Shown here piece after piece: positions 52,815-61,189 of a stretch of 64,000 nt of DNA (the first letter of the stretch is position 1; each line of letters starts with the position of its first letter). The stretch is from Natronomonas pharaonis DSM 2160 (GTDB taxonomy: Archaea; Halobacteriota; Halobacteria; Halobacteriales; Haloarculaceae). The stretch covers positions 434,001 through 498,000 of the forward strand of contig NC_007426.1 in assembly GCF_000026045.1 (NCBI RefSeq). The letters run 5' to 3'. Under the pieces are notes generated by a model. It did not search any database, was not told the origin of the DNA, and saw only the letters and a program-made list of their open reading frames with translations. The position numbers were made by a program, and so were the translations under genes.

Positions 52815-53372
52815 ATGATCGCCGCGTTTCTCGGCTCCGGCGCCGTCGAATCGCTGTTCCCGAACGGCATCTCCAGATACGCCGTGGGCGGCGTTCTCGT
52901 CGGGCTCGGGACCGCGCTCATCTACGCCGGCACCGGCATCCCGGCGGGTGCGAGCACGTTTCTCGAATCGACGCTGTCGTACGTCTCCGAACAGTCGCGG
53001 TTCCAGCAATACCGACCGTCGCGTGATTGGCGGGTCGTTTTCACCGGTGGCATCGTCGCTGGGGCGGCTATCTACGCTCTGACCTTCCAGTCCGGCTTTG
53101 TCACGAGCAGCCTCTATACGCCGGGAACGACCGGTCAGCTCCACGATGTCGGCGGCTTCGCCGCGTGGACGACCGACGTCAGCCCGTGGCGGCTGTTCGT
53201 CGGTGGCGTTCTCGTTGGCGTCGGCACTCGCATCGGGAAAGGCTGTACCTCCGGCCACGGCATCTGCGGTGTCGGCTCGGTTTCGCGGACATCGCTCATC
53301 GGCGTCGTCACCTTCCTCGTCGTCGCCATTCTGACCGCCAACGCTGTCTCCGCGCTGGGGGTGGGCATCTGA
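52815..53372 (+). CDS. YeeE/YedE membrane protein (sulfur transporter), first half
   Basis: 185 residues with about four membrane segments. The conserved motif GVGTRIGKGCTSGHGICGVG contains the cysteine thought to carry thiosulfate or persulfide sulfur through the membrane. It follows the rhodanese/MBL gene by 18 bases. The stop overlaps the next start in TGATG, so the two halves are coupled and probably assemble like the single-chain bacterial YeeE (TsuA). Confidence 0.9.
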   Translation: MIAAFLGSGAVESLFPNGISRYAVGGVLVGLGTALIYAGTGIPAGASTFLESTLSYVSEQSRFQQYRPSRDWRVVFTGGIVAGAAIYALTFQSGFVTSSLYTPGTTGQLHDVGGFAAWTTDVSPWRLFVGGVLVGVGTRIGKGCTSGHGICGVGSVSRTSLIGVVTFLVVAILTANAVSALGVGI

Positions 53373-53809
53373 TGGCTGACCGACATCCGCTCTTTATACC
53401 GCTGGTGCTCGCCGGGGGGCTCGTCTTCGGCTTCGGGCTCGGTTTCAGCCACATGGCTCGGCCCGAAGTCGTTCTCGCGTTTCTGACGTTCGACGACCTC
53501 GGACTGTTGTTTGTGATGTTCGGCGGCGCAGCCGTGGCCGGTCTCACCTTCTGGGTGCTGCCGCGGCTGCTGTCTGTAGCCCCGCTGACAGGGATGGCCT
53601 ACGGCCGACGGCTGAAATCGTTCGACCGGAACGTGCTCTTCGGTGGCGCCATCTTCGGCGTCGGGTGGGGGCTGTCGGGCATCTGCCCGGGCGCAGCCTA
53701 CGCCAGCCTCGGCGTCGGCAACTGGCCGATTCTCTACGCCGTCGTCGGGATGTTCCTCGGCGCGTACGCACAAGGGGTCTGGCGGAGCCGGCGCGCACCC
53801 GATGGGTGA
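53372..53809 (+). CDS. YeeE/YedE membrane protein (sulfur transporter), second half
   Basis: 145 residues with about four membrane segments, related to DUF6691/YeeE-type proteins. The cysteine motif is GWGLSGICPGAAYASLG. It is translationally coupled to the preceding gene. The pair with rhodanese/MBL, TusA and DsrE2 suggests uptake and oxidation of reduced sulfur. Confidence 0.88.
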   Translation: MADRHPLFIPLVLAGGLVFGFGLGFSHMARPEVVLAFLTFDDLGLLFVMFGGAAVAGLTFWVLPRLLSVAPLTGMAYGRRLKSFDRNVLFGGAIFGVGWGLSGICPGAAYASLGVGNWPILYAVVGMFLGAYAQGVWRSRRAPDG

Positions 53810-53872
53810 GCTACAGCACATTCTGTCGACGGGTCGAAGCCCTGATTACGTGGGGGTGTCATGTAGGAACGA

Positions 53873-54517
53873 ATGCTGTCGTCCTCGTGGAAACGCGACA
53901 TCGCGAGCGGGCTCATCGTTCTGGTTCCGCTCCTTGTTACTGCCTACGTCGTCGCGTTCATCTATCAGGCGATTGCCAACCTCCCGCTGTTCGAGGAGGC
54001 CCTCGGAGGGCTCCCCGTCGCCGTTCGCGTCGTCGTTACGCTCGTGCTGTTCGTACTGCTTGTCCTCTCTGTCGGCTACTTGATGCGGACGACCGCCGGC
54101 GACCTACTGGAGGAAGCGCTCGACAACGTCATGAACCGCCTGCCCGGTCTGCGGGTCGTCTACAATGCGTCGAAAATGGCCGTCGAAACGGCCGTCAGCG
54201 GCACCGACGACCTCCAGACGCCCGTCAAACTGGAGACGTGGAACGGGATGCGGATGACCGCGTTCAAGACCGGCCAGCAGACCGAAGACGGCCGCGACAT
54301 GCTCTTTTTGCCGACCGCGCCGAACATCACGACCGGGTTCGTCATCGAGGTCGAACCCGACCGCTACACTGAACTCGACGAAAGCGTCGAAGAGGCACTC
54401 ACGCGCGTTCTCAGCGCTGGCTTCGGCGAACGGAACACCCAAAGCATTCAAATCGATGTCACGGAGGGGCCGCCGACAGCCAAGACCGAGAAGCGTCCGT
54501 CGTCCGATTCGGAGTAG
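53873..54517 (+). CDS. DUF502 family membrane protein
   Basis: 214 residues. Two N-terminal membrane segments (IASGLIVLVPLLVTAYVVA and VVVTLVLFVLLVLSVGYL), then a soluble domain with MNRLPGLRVVYNASKMAVE and MLFLPTAPNITTGFVIEVE, which are DUF502 features. The family sits in the membrane; its function is not established. It follows the sulfur operon after 63 bases and need not belong to it. Confidence 0.87.
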   Translation: MLSSSWKRDIASGLIVLVPLLVTAYVVAFIYQAIANLPLFEEALGGLPVAVRVVVTLVLFVLLVLSVGYLMRTTAGDLLEEALDNVMNRLPGLRVVYNASKMAVETAVSGTDDLQTPVKLETWNGMRMTAFKTGQQTEDGRDMLFLPTAPNITTGFVIEVEPDRYTELDESVEEALTRVLSAGFGERNTQSIQIDVTEGPPTAKTEKRPSSDSE

Positions 54518-54525
54518 CGTTGACG

Positions 54526-54783
54526 CTACGGCTCCTCGGGCGTGGCGAAGCCGACCCCGCCGGCGAGAATCGCAGCCCCGGCGAGTATCGTTGCTCCGAG
54601 CACGACGAAGCCGTCATCGGGGTTTAGCCCGCCGATGGACGCCGCTACGTCCACGACGAAGACAGTAACGAACAGGCTCAAAATCACGAACACTAACATG
54701 ACGAGCGCGGCAAGTATTGCACTCGCAAGCGCGCCGAATGCATTAAGCACTCCTATAGCAAATTTGCTGTCTTTTCGTACCAT
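54526..54783 (-). CDS. Small membrane protein, unknown
   Basis: 85 residues with two hydrophobic segments (about 10-45 and 58-78) separated by GGLNPDDG. The ATG at 54783 (MVRKDSKFAIG) is used; the frame extends to 54990 through the start of the divergent gene. It is convergent with DUF502. Family not recognised. Confidence 0.6.
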   Translation of the reverse strand: MVRKDSKFAIGVLNAFGALASAILAALVMLVFVILSLFVTVFVVDVAASIGGLNPDDGFVVLGATILAGAAILAGGVGFATPEEP

Positions 54784-54865
54784 TAAATAACCTCCCCAGT
54801 CCTGGTGGATACCCGTCCCCGCTCGAACCACGCCGCTTTTGACACCACCGGCCGCAGACGGGGGT

Positions 54866-55435
54866 ATGGTAGCCGAAACGGTCGCGATAGCGGTCTGGGC
54901 GATGCTACCGGCGTACGTCCCCAACAACGTCGCGGTACTCGCCGGCGGTGGTCGCCCGATAGACGGCGGCCGGACGCTCGACAAACTCACTGACGAAGAC
55001 GGTGTCCTCTACGACGAAAACCGGATACTCGGCGATGGAAAGACGTGGCGCGGCACCGCCTTCGGGACCGCCGCCGGTGTCGTCCTCGCCTTGCTGCTCA
55101 ACCAGCTACAGCCGTTCGTTGCCGGTACTGTCGGCGTCCCGCAGTTCCCGATTGCGGCCGCCGTCGCGTTAGCGTTCGGCGCGATGCTCGGCGACATCCT
55201 CGCGTCCTTCCTAAAACGCCGGACCGGCCGCCAGCGCGGCGCTGCCTTCCCCGGTGTCGACCAGCTCGATTTCGTCATCGTCTCGCTTGCGCTGACGGCC
55301 ATCGTCGCCACCGGCTGGTTCCTTGCGACGTTTACACTCCCGGTGCTCGTAGCGATTTTCGTCCTGACGCCGGTGCTCCACGTCTCGACGAACGGCCTCG
55401 CCTACGCCTTCGGGCTGAAAGACGAACCGTGGTAG
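54866..55435 (+). CDS. carS: CDP-archaeol synthase
   Basis: 189 residues with about five membrane segments. It transfers CTP onto digeranylgeranylglycerol phosphate in archaeal lipid synthesis. Family motifs: [35 protein letters not shown] and [21 protein letters not shown], then [10 protein letters not shown]. Length is typical (about 170-190). The ATG at 54866 gives [13 protein letters not shown]. Confidence 0.95.
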   Translation: MVAETVAIAVWAMLPAYVPNNVAVLAGGGRPIDGGRTLDKLTDEDGVLYDENRILGDGKTWRGTAFGTAAGVVLALLLNQLQPFVAGTVGVPQFPIAAAVALAFGAMLGDILASFLKRRTGRQRGAAFPGVDQLDFVIVSLALTAIVATGWFLATFTLPVLVAIFVLTPVLHVSTNGLAYAFGLKDEPW

Positions 55436-55487
55436 CCGACCAAAAAAGCCCCCACTCCTGCTGTATTCGGGCCTGCCCACGGCACAA

Positions 55488-55494
55488 TTTATAA
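55488..55494 (+). promoter_or_regulatory. TATA box of the DUF2157 gene
   Basis: TTTATAA, 25-31 bases before the ATG at 55519. Confidence 0.6.
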
Positions 55495-55518
55495 CCGCTC
55501 CCGCTCCGACCGGCCGCT

Positions 55519-56619
55519 ATGGACCCCGACAGGCTGGCCGACGAGGTAGACCAGTGGGTCCGGGACGGCATTATCACCGAATCGCAGGCCGAGGCGATTC
55601 TCCAGCGATACGACACCGAAGCAACCGGCCGCTCGCGGGTCGTCGTTGCGCTTTCGGTCGTCGGTGCCGCGCTCGTCTTCGTCGGCGTCGCGCTGTTTTT
55701 CGCGACCCGTTGGGCTGGTCTGCCAACGCTTCTCCGAGGAGCGGTCCTCGTCGCTGCGCCGTCGCTCGCGTATGCCGGCGGGGTGGTCGGCTATCGCCGC
55801 GGGACGCCACGCGTCGGGCTGGCGCTGTGTCTGCTCGGCGCGACACTCGTGGGGCCGTCGCTGTTCCTGCTTGGTGACCTGTTTTCGGTGACGTTTGCGG
55901 AGCAGTGGCTGCTGTTCGCGTGGAGTCTCGCCGCGGTTTCGACCGGCCACCTGCTTGTCTCCCGCGTCGGTGTCGGTCTGGGGCTCGCATTGGTGACAGC
56001 ACTCGTCGCCGTTCTCGCCGACCCGGGCGACCCGCTGCCGCCGGTGGCGTTTTTCGGCATCGCCGTCTTCGGGCTCGCAAGCATCAACGACGGCCGCATC
56101 GCCCGGACGTACCGCCTCGTGGGGGTCGTCGTCACGCTCGCTGGATTGCTTGGGCTCACGACGCTTGACGGCCGCTTCGACCGGTTCGATGTCGGCCCGA
56201 CAGTGTTCCTGTTCGTTACTGCGGCGGCGGCGCTGACAAGCGCCGACTGGCTGCTCCACATCGACGCAACACGGGACTTCGAGTGGGCGACCGGCGCGTT
56301 TCTCGCCGTCGTTGCGGCGACGGCGCTGGCCGTTGCGGCACCGGGCTGGATACCATCGATACTCGCTTTCGCCGGCATCCACGCCGCGATGCTCGCGGCC
56401 GTCCTCGCGACCGGCTACCTCGGCTATCGAACCGGTTCACGGACGCTCGTCGACATCGCCACCGTCGCCGCGCTGGTACAGACACTTTCGGCTGTCGCGT
56501 CGACGGTCGTTGACTCGCTCTCGGGAGCCGTCGCGCTCGTTGCTGCCGGCGTCGTGTTGCTGGCGGCCGGGGTCGCAATCGAGCGCGGTCGCCGGTCGGT
56601 GCTGTCACGGCTCGGATAG
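55519..56619 (+). CDS. DUF2157 family membrane protein
   Basis: 366 residues. A short soluble N-terminus (LADEVDQWVRDGIITESQAEAI) precedes about ten membrane segments, the DUF2157 layout. The N-terminal helix motif typical of the family is VVVALSVVGAALVFVGVALF. Function unknown. It is preceded by a TATA box and lies about 80 bases after carS. Confidence 0.85.
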   Translation: MDPDRLADEVDQWVRDGIITESQAEAILQRYDTEATGRSRVVVALSVVGAALVFVGVALFFATRWAGLPTLLRGAVLVAAPSLAYAGGVVGYRRGTPRVGLALCLLGATLVGPSLFLLGDLFSVTFAEQWLLFAWSLAAVSTGHLLVSRVGVGLGLALVTALVAVLADPGDPLPPVAFFGIAVFGLASINDGRIARTYRLVGVVVTLAGLLGLTTLDGRFDRFDVGPTVFLFVTAAAALTSADWLLHIDATRDFEWATGAFLAVVAATALAVAAPGWIPSILAFAGIHAAMLAAVLATGYLGYRTGSRTLVDIATVAALVQTLSAVASTVVDSLSGAVALVAAGVVLLAAGVAIERGRRSVLSRLG

Positions 56620-56662
56620 GCGTGGCGCAACCCTTACCAGCGCTCGCTGCCAAGCGGCGGCC

Positions 56663-57400
56663 ATGACAGACGACGAGCCGAGCGACCACGCGTTTTCGGC
56701 GGGCCAGGGCTTTGAGGACCCCTACGAGGGCTTCGACATCGACCCGCCGGAGCTAGATGTCGACCCGGGGATGGTCGACCCGGTCGACTCCCGCGTTGTC
56801 GCCGATATGCTCGACCGGCGGCAGATTTCCGACAACGCCGTCGACGCCGAATCCCTCCTCGATGTAGGGCTTGAATACATGCGTATCAACCGGTTCGAGC
56901 AGGCGACCGACGCTCTCGAACGTGCCGCCTCGTTCGCCGACGACGAGACCATCGAACAGGAGGCATGGGTGAACAAGGGTGCCGCCCACGCCGAACTTGA
57001 AGAGCACCAGCGGGCCATCGATGCCTACCGCGAGGCGCTCCGTATCGACGACGAGTCCGAACACGCCGCCTCCGCGGAGACGAACCTCGCCTACGCGCTG
57101 TGGAACGACGGCCGGAGCGAACAGGCGCTTGAACACGCCGAGCGCGCCGTCGAACTCGACCAGCGGTTCGCACAGGGCTGGTACAACCGCGGCTTCTTCC
57201 TCCTTGAGCGCGGCCTCGCCGAGGATGCCGTCTCCTGTTTCGACAACGCAATCCGCCTCGGCTACCGCAACGCCGACGTGCTTCAGGAAAAGGCCCGCGC
57301 GCTCGAAGAAATCGGCGAAGACGAGAAAGCGACCGAACTCGCCGAAGAGGCCGAAGAACTCCGGCAGGAGGCCGAACGCGAACTCGTCGACCAGCAATGA
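56663..57400 (+). CDS. Tetratricopeptide repeat protein
   Basis: 245 residues. After an acidic N-terminus of about 70 residues, at least four TPR units follow: LLDVGLEYMRINRFEQATDA, WVNKGAAHAELEEHQRAIDA, ETNLAYALWNDGRSEQALEH and WYNRGFFLLERGLAEDAVSC. TPRs are protein-docking scaffolds. The C-terminus is a charged helix (KATELAEEAEELRQEAEREL). Four-base overlap (ATGA) with the DUF424 gene indicates translational coupling. Confidence 0.85.
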   Translation: MTDDEPSDHAFSAGQGFEDPYEGFDIDPPELDVDPGMVDPVDSRVVADMLDRRQISDNAVDAESLLDVGLEYMRINRFEQATDALERAASFADDETIEQEAWVNKGAAHAELEEHQRAIDAYREALRIDDESEHAASAETNLAYALWNDGRSEQALEHAERAVELDQRFAQGWYNRGFFLLERGLAEDAVSCFDNAIRLGYRNADVLQEKARALEEIGEDEKATELAEEAEELRQEAERELVDQQ

Positions 57401-57693
57401 CGCTGCTTCTCTGCGAGCGGTCGACACCCGAGGGCCTGCTCGTCTCCGTCTGTGATGCCGATGTCCTCGGCGAGACGTTCGACAACGGCGATGTTTCACT
57501 GACTGTCGAGCCGGAGTTCTACGACGGCGAAACGGCAAGCCACGAGGAGGTAACCGCCAGCCTCGCTGACGCCGCCGTCGCCAATCTCGTCGGCCACGAG
57601 GCCGTCGGCCTCGCGGTCGAACACGGCTTCGTCGCCGAGGCCAACGTGCTTGAATTCGAGGAGACGGTCCACGCCCAGTACCTCCGTCTGTAG
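57397..57693 (+). CDS. DUF424 family protein
   Basis: 98 residues. Conserved features are RSTPEGLLVSVCDADVLGET, FYDGETASHEEVTASL and ANLVGHEAVGLAVEHGFV, an archaeal-specific family of about 100 residues often found near translation genes. A role in translation is only a guess. Coupled to the TPR gene by an ATGA overlap. Confidence 0.9.
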   Translation: MTLLLCERSTPEGLLVSVCDADVLGETFDNGDVSLTVEPEFYDGETASHEEVTASLADAAVANLVGHEAVGLAVEHGFVAEANVLEFEETVHAQYLRL

Positions 57694-57773
57694 CTCGCTG
57701 TCCGTTCTAATATTTAAATCCGCCAGTCACCCGGCGGCGAACACTCAAGTCGCTCGCGGCGGCCGTAGCCCGT

Positions 57774-58877
57774 ATGCAGATAACGGGTGTCAACCAGTAC
57801 CACCTCGAACACCGGCTGGAGGAACCGTTCCATCCGACGTGGATACCCGGCTACCCGCAGTCGACCCACGAACTCGAACTGTTCGAAATCGAAACCGACG
57901 CCGGAATCACCGGCTACGGCGCGTCGCCGTCCTTCGCCGGCGGCCTCGACTATGAGACCCCGCTGGAACTCTTTTTGACCGGTGAGGACCCGCATAACGT
58001 CGACGGTATTCTCGGCAAACTGGAGACGGTCAATCTCGTCGGGCCACGGCCGTGGCACATCGAGATGGCGCTGTGGGACATCATCGGCAAGGACGCCGGT
58101 AAGCCGGTCTGTGAGCTGTTCGGCGCCGAACAGCGAGCCATCCCGGCCTACGCTTCCTCCGGCGAAATCCAGCCCGCCGACGAGCGCATCGACTACGTCG
58201 AACAGCGTATCGATGAGGGGTTCGATGCCGTCAAGCTCCGCGTGACCGAAACGGACCACATCGAGACGGTGCGGGCGGTTCGTGAGTCGTTTCCCGACCT
58301 GACGCTGATGGTCGATGCGAACAAGGGCTGGGCCGTCCGGGTGATGGAGGAGCCGACGGAGTGGTCCTTCTCGGACGCCCTCGAATTCGCCCGCGAACTC
58401 GACGCTGTCGGCGGCGTCGAATGGCTGGAAGAACCGCTCCATCGCCACGACTACGACGGGTACGCACGCCTGCGCGATGCCGTCGATGTCAACATCGCTG
58501 GCGGCGAGTTCAACAACGGCATCCACCACTTCCGGGAGTTCGTCGACCGCGGGTCGCTGGATATCCTCCAACCTGATGCGGCATTGGCGACTGGCATCCG
58601 GCGGGCGGTCGATGTCGCGCGGATGGGCGAGGCCAACGGACTCCAGTTTGTCCCACATACGTGGACCAACGCCGTCGGGTTCGCGGCGAACCTCCACGTG
58701 ATGACCGCTGTCGGCAGCCCGTGGTGTGAGTATCCGATGGAACCGCCGTGGACGCCCGATGTCTGGTCGTTCATGCTCGAAGACGGCTTCGAGCACGATG
58801 ACGGCGTCGTTCGCGCTCCGTCGAAGCCGGGCCTCGGCATCGAAATCCCAGACAAGGTACTCGAAGACGCCGGCTGA
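57774..58877 (+). CDS. Enolase superfamily enzyme (mandelate racemase/MLE type)
   Basis: 367 residues. The barrel domain shows AVKLRVTET (KxR), LMVDANKGW (metal Asp), EWLEEPLHR (metal Glu), NIAGGEFNN (metal Glu) and FVPHTWTNAVG (His). This is the arrangement of the mandelate racemase subgroup acting on acid sugars or related hydroxy acids. The exact substrate cannot be read. A TATA-like TATTTAAA lies at 57711-57718. Confidence 0.88.
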   Translation: MQITGVNQYHLEHRLEEPFHPTWIPGYPQSTHELELFEIETDAGITGYGASPSFAGGLDYETPLELFLTGEDPHNVDGILGKLETVNLVGPRPWHIEMALWDIIGKDAGKPVCELFGAEQRAIPAYASSGEIQPADERIDYVEQRIDEGFDAVKLRVTETDHIETVRAVRESFPDLTLMVDANKGWAVRVMEEPTEWSFSDALEFARELDAVGGVEWLEEPLHRHDYDGYARLRDAVDVNIAGGEFNNGIHHFREFVDRGSLDILQPDAALATGIRRAVDVARMGEANGLQFVPHTWTNAVGFAANLHVMTAVGSPWCEYPMEPPWTPDVWSFMLEDGFEHDDGVVRAPSKPGLGIEIPDKVLEDAG

Positions 58878-58905
58878 GCGACACGCTCTGCGGTGGCAGG
58901 CGCTG

Positions 58906-59298
58906 TTATGGCTCGTCGTACGCGTGGGCCTGCAGCGTCTCCAGCGGCACCGTATCGAGTACCGACTCGTTTGTCGCCGCCAGAATAACCGGCGGCACCG
59001 TCGTCTCCGGAATGTGCTGGTTCCGGACCGCCTCCAGCGCCTCAACCCAGCGGCCGACACAGAGACACCAGCGGTCGCCGGGGTCGAGGCCCGGAAACTC
59101 CAGTTCCGGACGCGGCGTCATCAGGTCGTTGCCCCGGTCGGCGCTGAACGTAAGGAACTCCTCGGTCATCATCGCACACAGTTCGTGGCGGCCGCGGTCC
59201 TGCGGATGGCAGCGGCAGTGGCCGTCCCGTTCGAAGCCGGTTTCAGGGTCCGTGCTGCAGGGTTCGAGCGGCTCGCCGAGCACGTTCGTTTCGTCCAT
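58906..59298 (-). CDS. DUF2237 family protein
   Basis: 130 residues. Family pattern: NVLGEPLEPCSTDPETGFER, DGHCRCHPQDRGRHELCAMM, FLTFSADRGNDLMTPRPEL and DRWCLCVGRWVEA. Multiple conserved cysteines could bind metal. DUF2237 proteins have no assigned activity. Start ATG 59298; the sequence before it runs toward the divergent phosphodiesterase gene. Confidence 0.9.
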   Translation of the reverse strand: MDETNVLGEPLEPCSTDPETGFERDGHCRCHPQDRGRHELCAMMTEEFLTFSADRGNDLMTPRPELEFPGLDPGDRWCLCVGRWVEALEAVRNQHIPETTVPPVILAATNESVLDTVPLETLQAHAYDEP

Positions 59299-59390
59299 AC
59301 CTTCCCCGTCGGCCGCCGGAGCCAAAAGTCCGGCTCCCACGGGAGCCGTCGACCCGCAGGTTCTTTTCGCTCGGTCCGATAGCGTTCCGT

Positions 59391-59903
59391 ATGCACGTCG
59401 GCGTCATCTCCGATACCCACGACAACGTACCCGCGGCGCGTGCGGCGATGGACCGGTTCGAAGAGGAGGGCGTCGATACCGTCGTCCACTGTGGCGATTT
59501 CGTCGCCCCGCCGCTGATACCGTTTCTCGACCGGGACGGCATCGCCGTCCACGCTGTCCGTGGCAACAACGACGGCGAACGCGAGGGGCTTGTCGATGCC
59601 TTCGATGCCCTCGACGGCGGGACGTTCCATGGCCGCTTTGCCGAACTGACGCTCGGCGGCCGGGAGTTCGCCGTCCTCCACGGCGAGGAACGTCCGGTCA
59701 TCGATGCCCTCGCTGCCTCCGGCGAGTACGATTACGTCCTTCACGGCCACTGGCACGTTCGCGAGGAACGGACTGTCGGCGAGACGACCGTGCTCAACCC
59801 CGGCGCTCACTTTCCGACCGTCGCCGACGAACACCGGACCGTAGCGGTCGTCGACACCGGTGCCGACGAGATAACGTTCCACGCCATCGACGGTGAGCGA
59901 TGA
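59391..59903 (+). CDS. Metallophosphodiesterase (YfcE/MJ0936 type)
   Basis: 170 residues. Calcineurin-like metal motifs are complete: GVISDTHDN (D-x-H), VVHCGDFVAP (GD), VRGNNDGER (GNxD), VLHGEERP (H) and VLHGHWHVRE (GHxH). It hydrolyses small phosphodiesters such as bis-p-nitrophenyl phosphate in known relatives. The stop overlaps the start of the next GNAT gene (ATGA). Confidence 0.92.
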   Translation: MHVGVISDTHDNVPAARAAMDRFEEEGVDTVVHCGDFVAPPLIPFLDRDGIAVHAVRGNNDGEREGLVDAFDALDGGTFHGRFAELTLGGREFAVLHGEERPVIDALAASGEYDYVLHGHWHVREERTVGETTVLNPGAHFPTVADEHRTVAVVDTGADEITFHAIDGER

Positions 59904-60394
59904 GCGTCGAAATCCGTGCGGCGACTGACGACGATGTCGAGACTGTCGTCGATGTCGCCGAGGCGTCGTGGTACGCCGCCTACGGTGGCTTCCTTAGCCC
60001 CGAAACCATCGCCCGCGGCCTTGAGACGAGCTACGACCCCGACCTCGTGGCGGCCGGTATCGCCCACGACGACATCGCCTTCTTCGTTGCCGAAGCCGAC
60101 GGCGATGTCGTCGGATTCGCCAGCGCCGAGCAGACGTGGGCCGACGAGGTCGAACTTCATACCCTGTATGTCCATCCGGACTGGTGGGGCGAGGGGGCCG
60201 GGCAAGCGCTTCTCGACCGGGTCCGCGAGTGGGCGGACGGCGTCGGTGTCGACCGCATCGCCTGCGCCGTCCTCGCCGAAAACGAGGTCGCTGTCGGCTT
60301 CTTCGAGGCGGCCGGGTTCGTCCGCGGCCGCGAGGCGTCGGGCGAAATCGGCGGCGAGCGTCACCCGGAATACGAGTTCGAACTACCGCTGTAG
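59900..60394 (+). CDS. GNAT family N-acetyltransferase
   Basis: 164 residues. It has the GNAT pattern IRAATDDDVETVVDVAEASW, then TLYVHPDWWGEGAGQALLDRVREWA (acetyl-CoA loop) and NEVAVGFFEAAGFVRGRE. Start ATG overlaps the phosphodiesterase stop by four bases, so the two are coupled. Substrate unknown. Confidence 0.88.
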   Translation: MSVEIRAATDDDVETVVDVAEASWYAAYGGFLSPETIARGLETSYDPDLVAAGIAHDDIAFFVAEADGDVVGFASAEQTWADEVELHTLYVHPDWWGEGAGQALLDRVREWADGVGVDRIACAVLAENEVAVGFFEAAGFVRGREASGEIGGERHPEYEFELPL

Positions 60395-60436
60395 GCACAG
60401 GTTGTGTGGAGTGTGAACACGCAAATCGCCGAACCC

Positions 60437-60443
60437 TTAAAAG
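60437..60443 (+). promoter_or_regulatory. TATA box of the KH protein gene
   Basis: TTAAAAG, about 25 bases before the ATG at 60465, leaderless spacing. Confidence 0.5.
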
Positions 60444-60464
60444 TCCACACTCCCAATCGGGTGT

Positions 60465-61028
60465 ATGAAACACGTCACGATTCCTGAGGACCGTATCGGC
60501 GTTCTCATCGGCGAGGGAGGTGAGACGATGCGCAAAATCGAGTCCGAGGCGGAGGTCAGACTCGACATCGACTCCGAGACAGGGTCGGTTCGAGTCGAGT
60601 CCGTCGGCGACCCGATTCTCGGCCTGAAGGGCCCGGACATCGTCAAGGCCATCGGCCGCGGGTTTGCCCCCGAGGAAGCCCTGCGACTGCTCGAAGACGA
60701 CATGCAGCTCTTCGAAATCGTCGACATCGACGCTGCCACCCGTAACAAGAAGGACCTCCGGCGCAAGAAGGGCCGGCTTATCGGCGAGAGCGGGCGGACC
60801 CGGGAGCTGATGGCCGAACTCAGCGGAGCCGATGTCGTCATCTACGGGTCGACGCTCGGTATCATCGGCGCTCCCGAGCAGGTCGATGCCGTCCGCAGCG
60901 CCGCCGAGATGATTCTCGACGGTGCTCCTCACGGAGCCGTCTACTCTTTCCTCGAACGGCGGCACAACGAGATGCAGTCCAACGACATCGAGTACCATCA
61001 GTTCCCCGACGGCTCCCGGTCGGCCTGA
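60465..61028 (+). CDS. KH-domain RNA-binding protein (Pno1/Dim2-like)
   Basis: 187 residues with two KH domains, each with a GxxG loop: VLIGEGGETMRKIE (about 13-26) and RLIGESGRTRELM (near 104). Archaeal Pno1/Dim2 homologues bind the 3' end of 16S rRNA during small-subunit maturation. Its position just before the thermosome gene is a common haloarchaeal and archaeal theme. No nuclease motif. Confidence 0.9.
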   Translation: MKHVTIPEDRIGVLIGEGGETMRKIESEAEVRLDIDSETGSVRVESVGDPILGLKGPDIVKAIGRGFAPEEALRLLEDDMQLFEIVDIDAATRNKKDLRRKKGRLIGESGRTRELMAELSGADVVIYGSTLGIIGAPEQVDAVRSAAEMILDGAPHGAVYSFLERRHNEMQSNDIEYHQFPDGSRSA

Positions 61029-61154
61029 GCGACGGCTGTACCGACCCGTACCGAGCGCCGAACCGCACGTCGCTATTATATAAAGCTTCGTTGTCACCGT
61101 GTAACACGCTCTGCAACCCCCGTCCGGCGGTTTCGCCACGCCGGTTACGCAAAG

Positions 61155-61162
61155 TTTATATA
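61155..61162 (+). promoter_or_regulatory. TATA box of the thermosome gene
   Basis: TTTATATA, about 28-35 bases before the ATG at 61190. A second strong TATA-like sequence (ATTATATAAAG, about 61075-61085) lies 75-80 bases further upstream and could start a longer transcript. Confidence 0.7.
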
Positions 61163-61189
61163 GAACCGTAGACAATCATTCGGACGACT

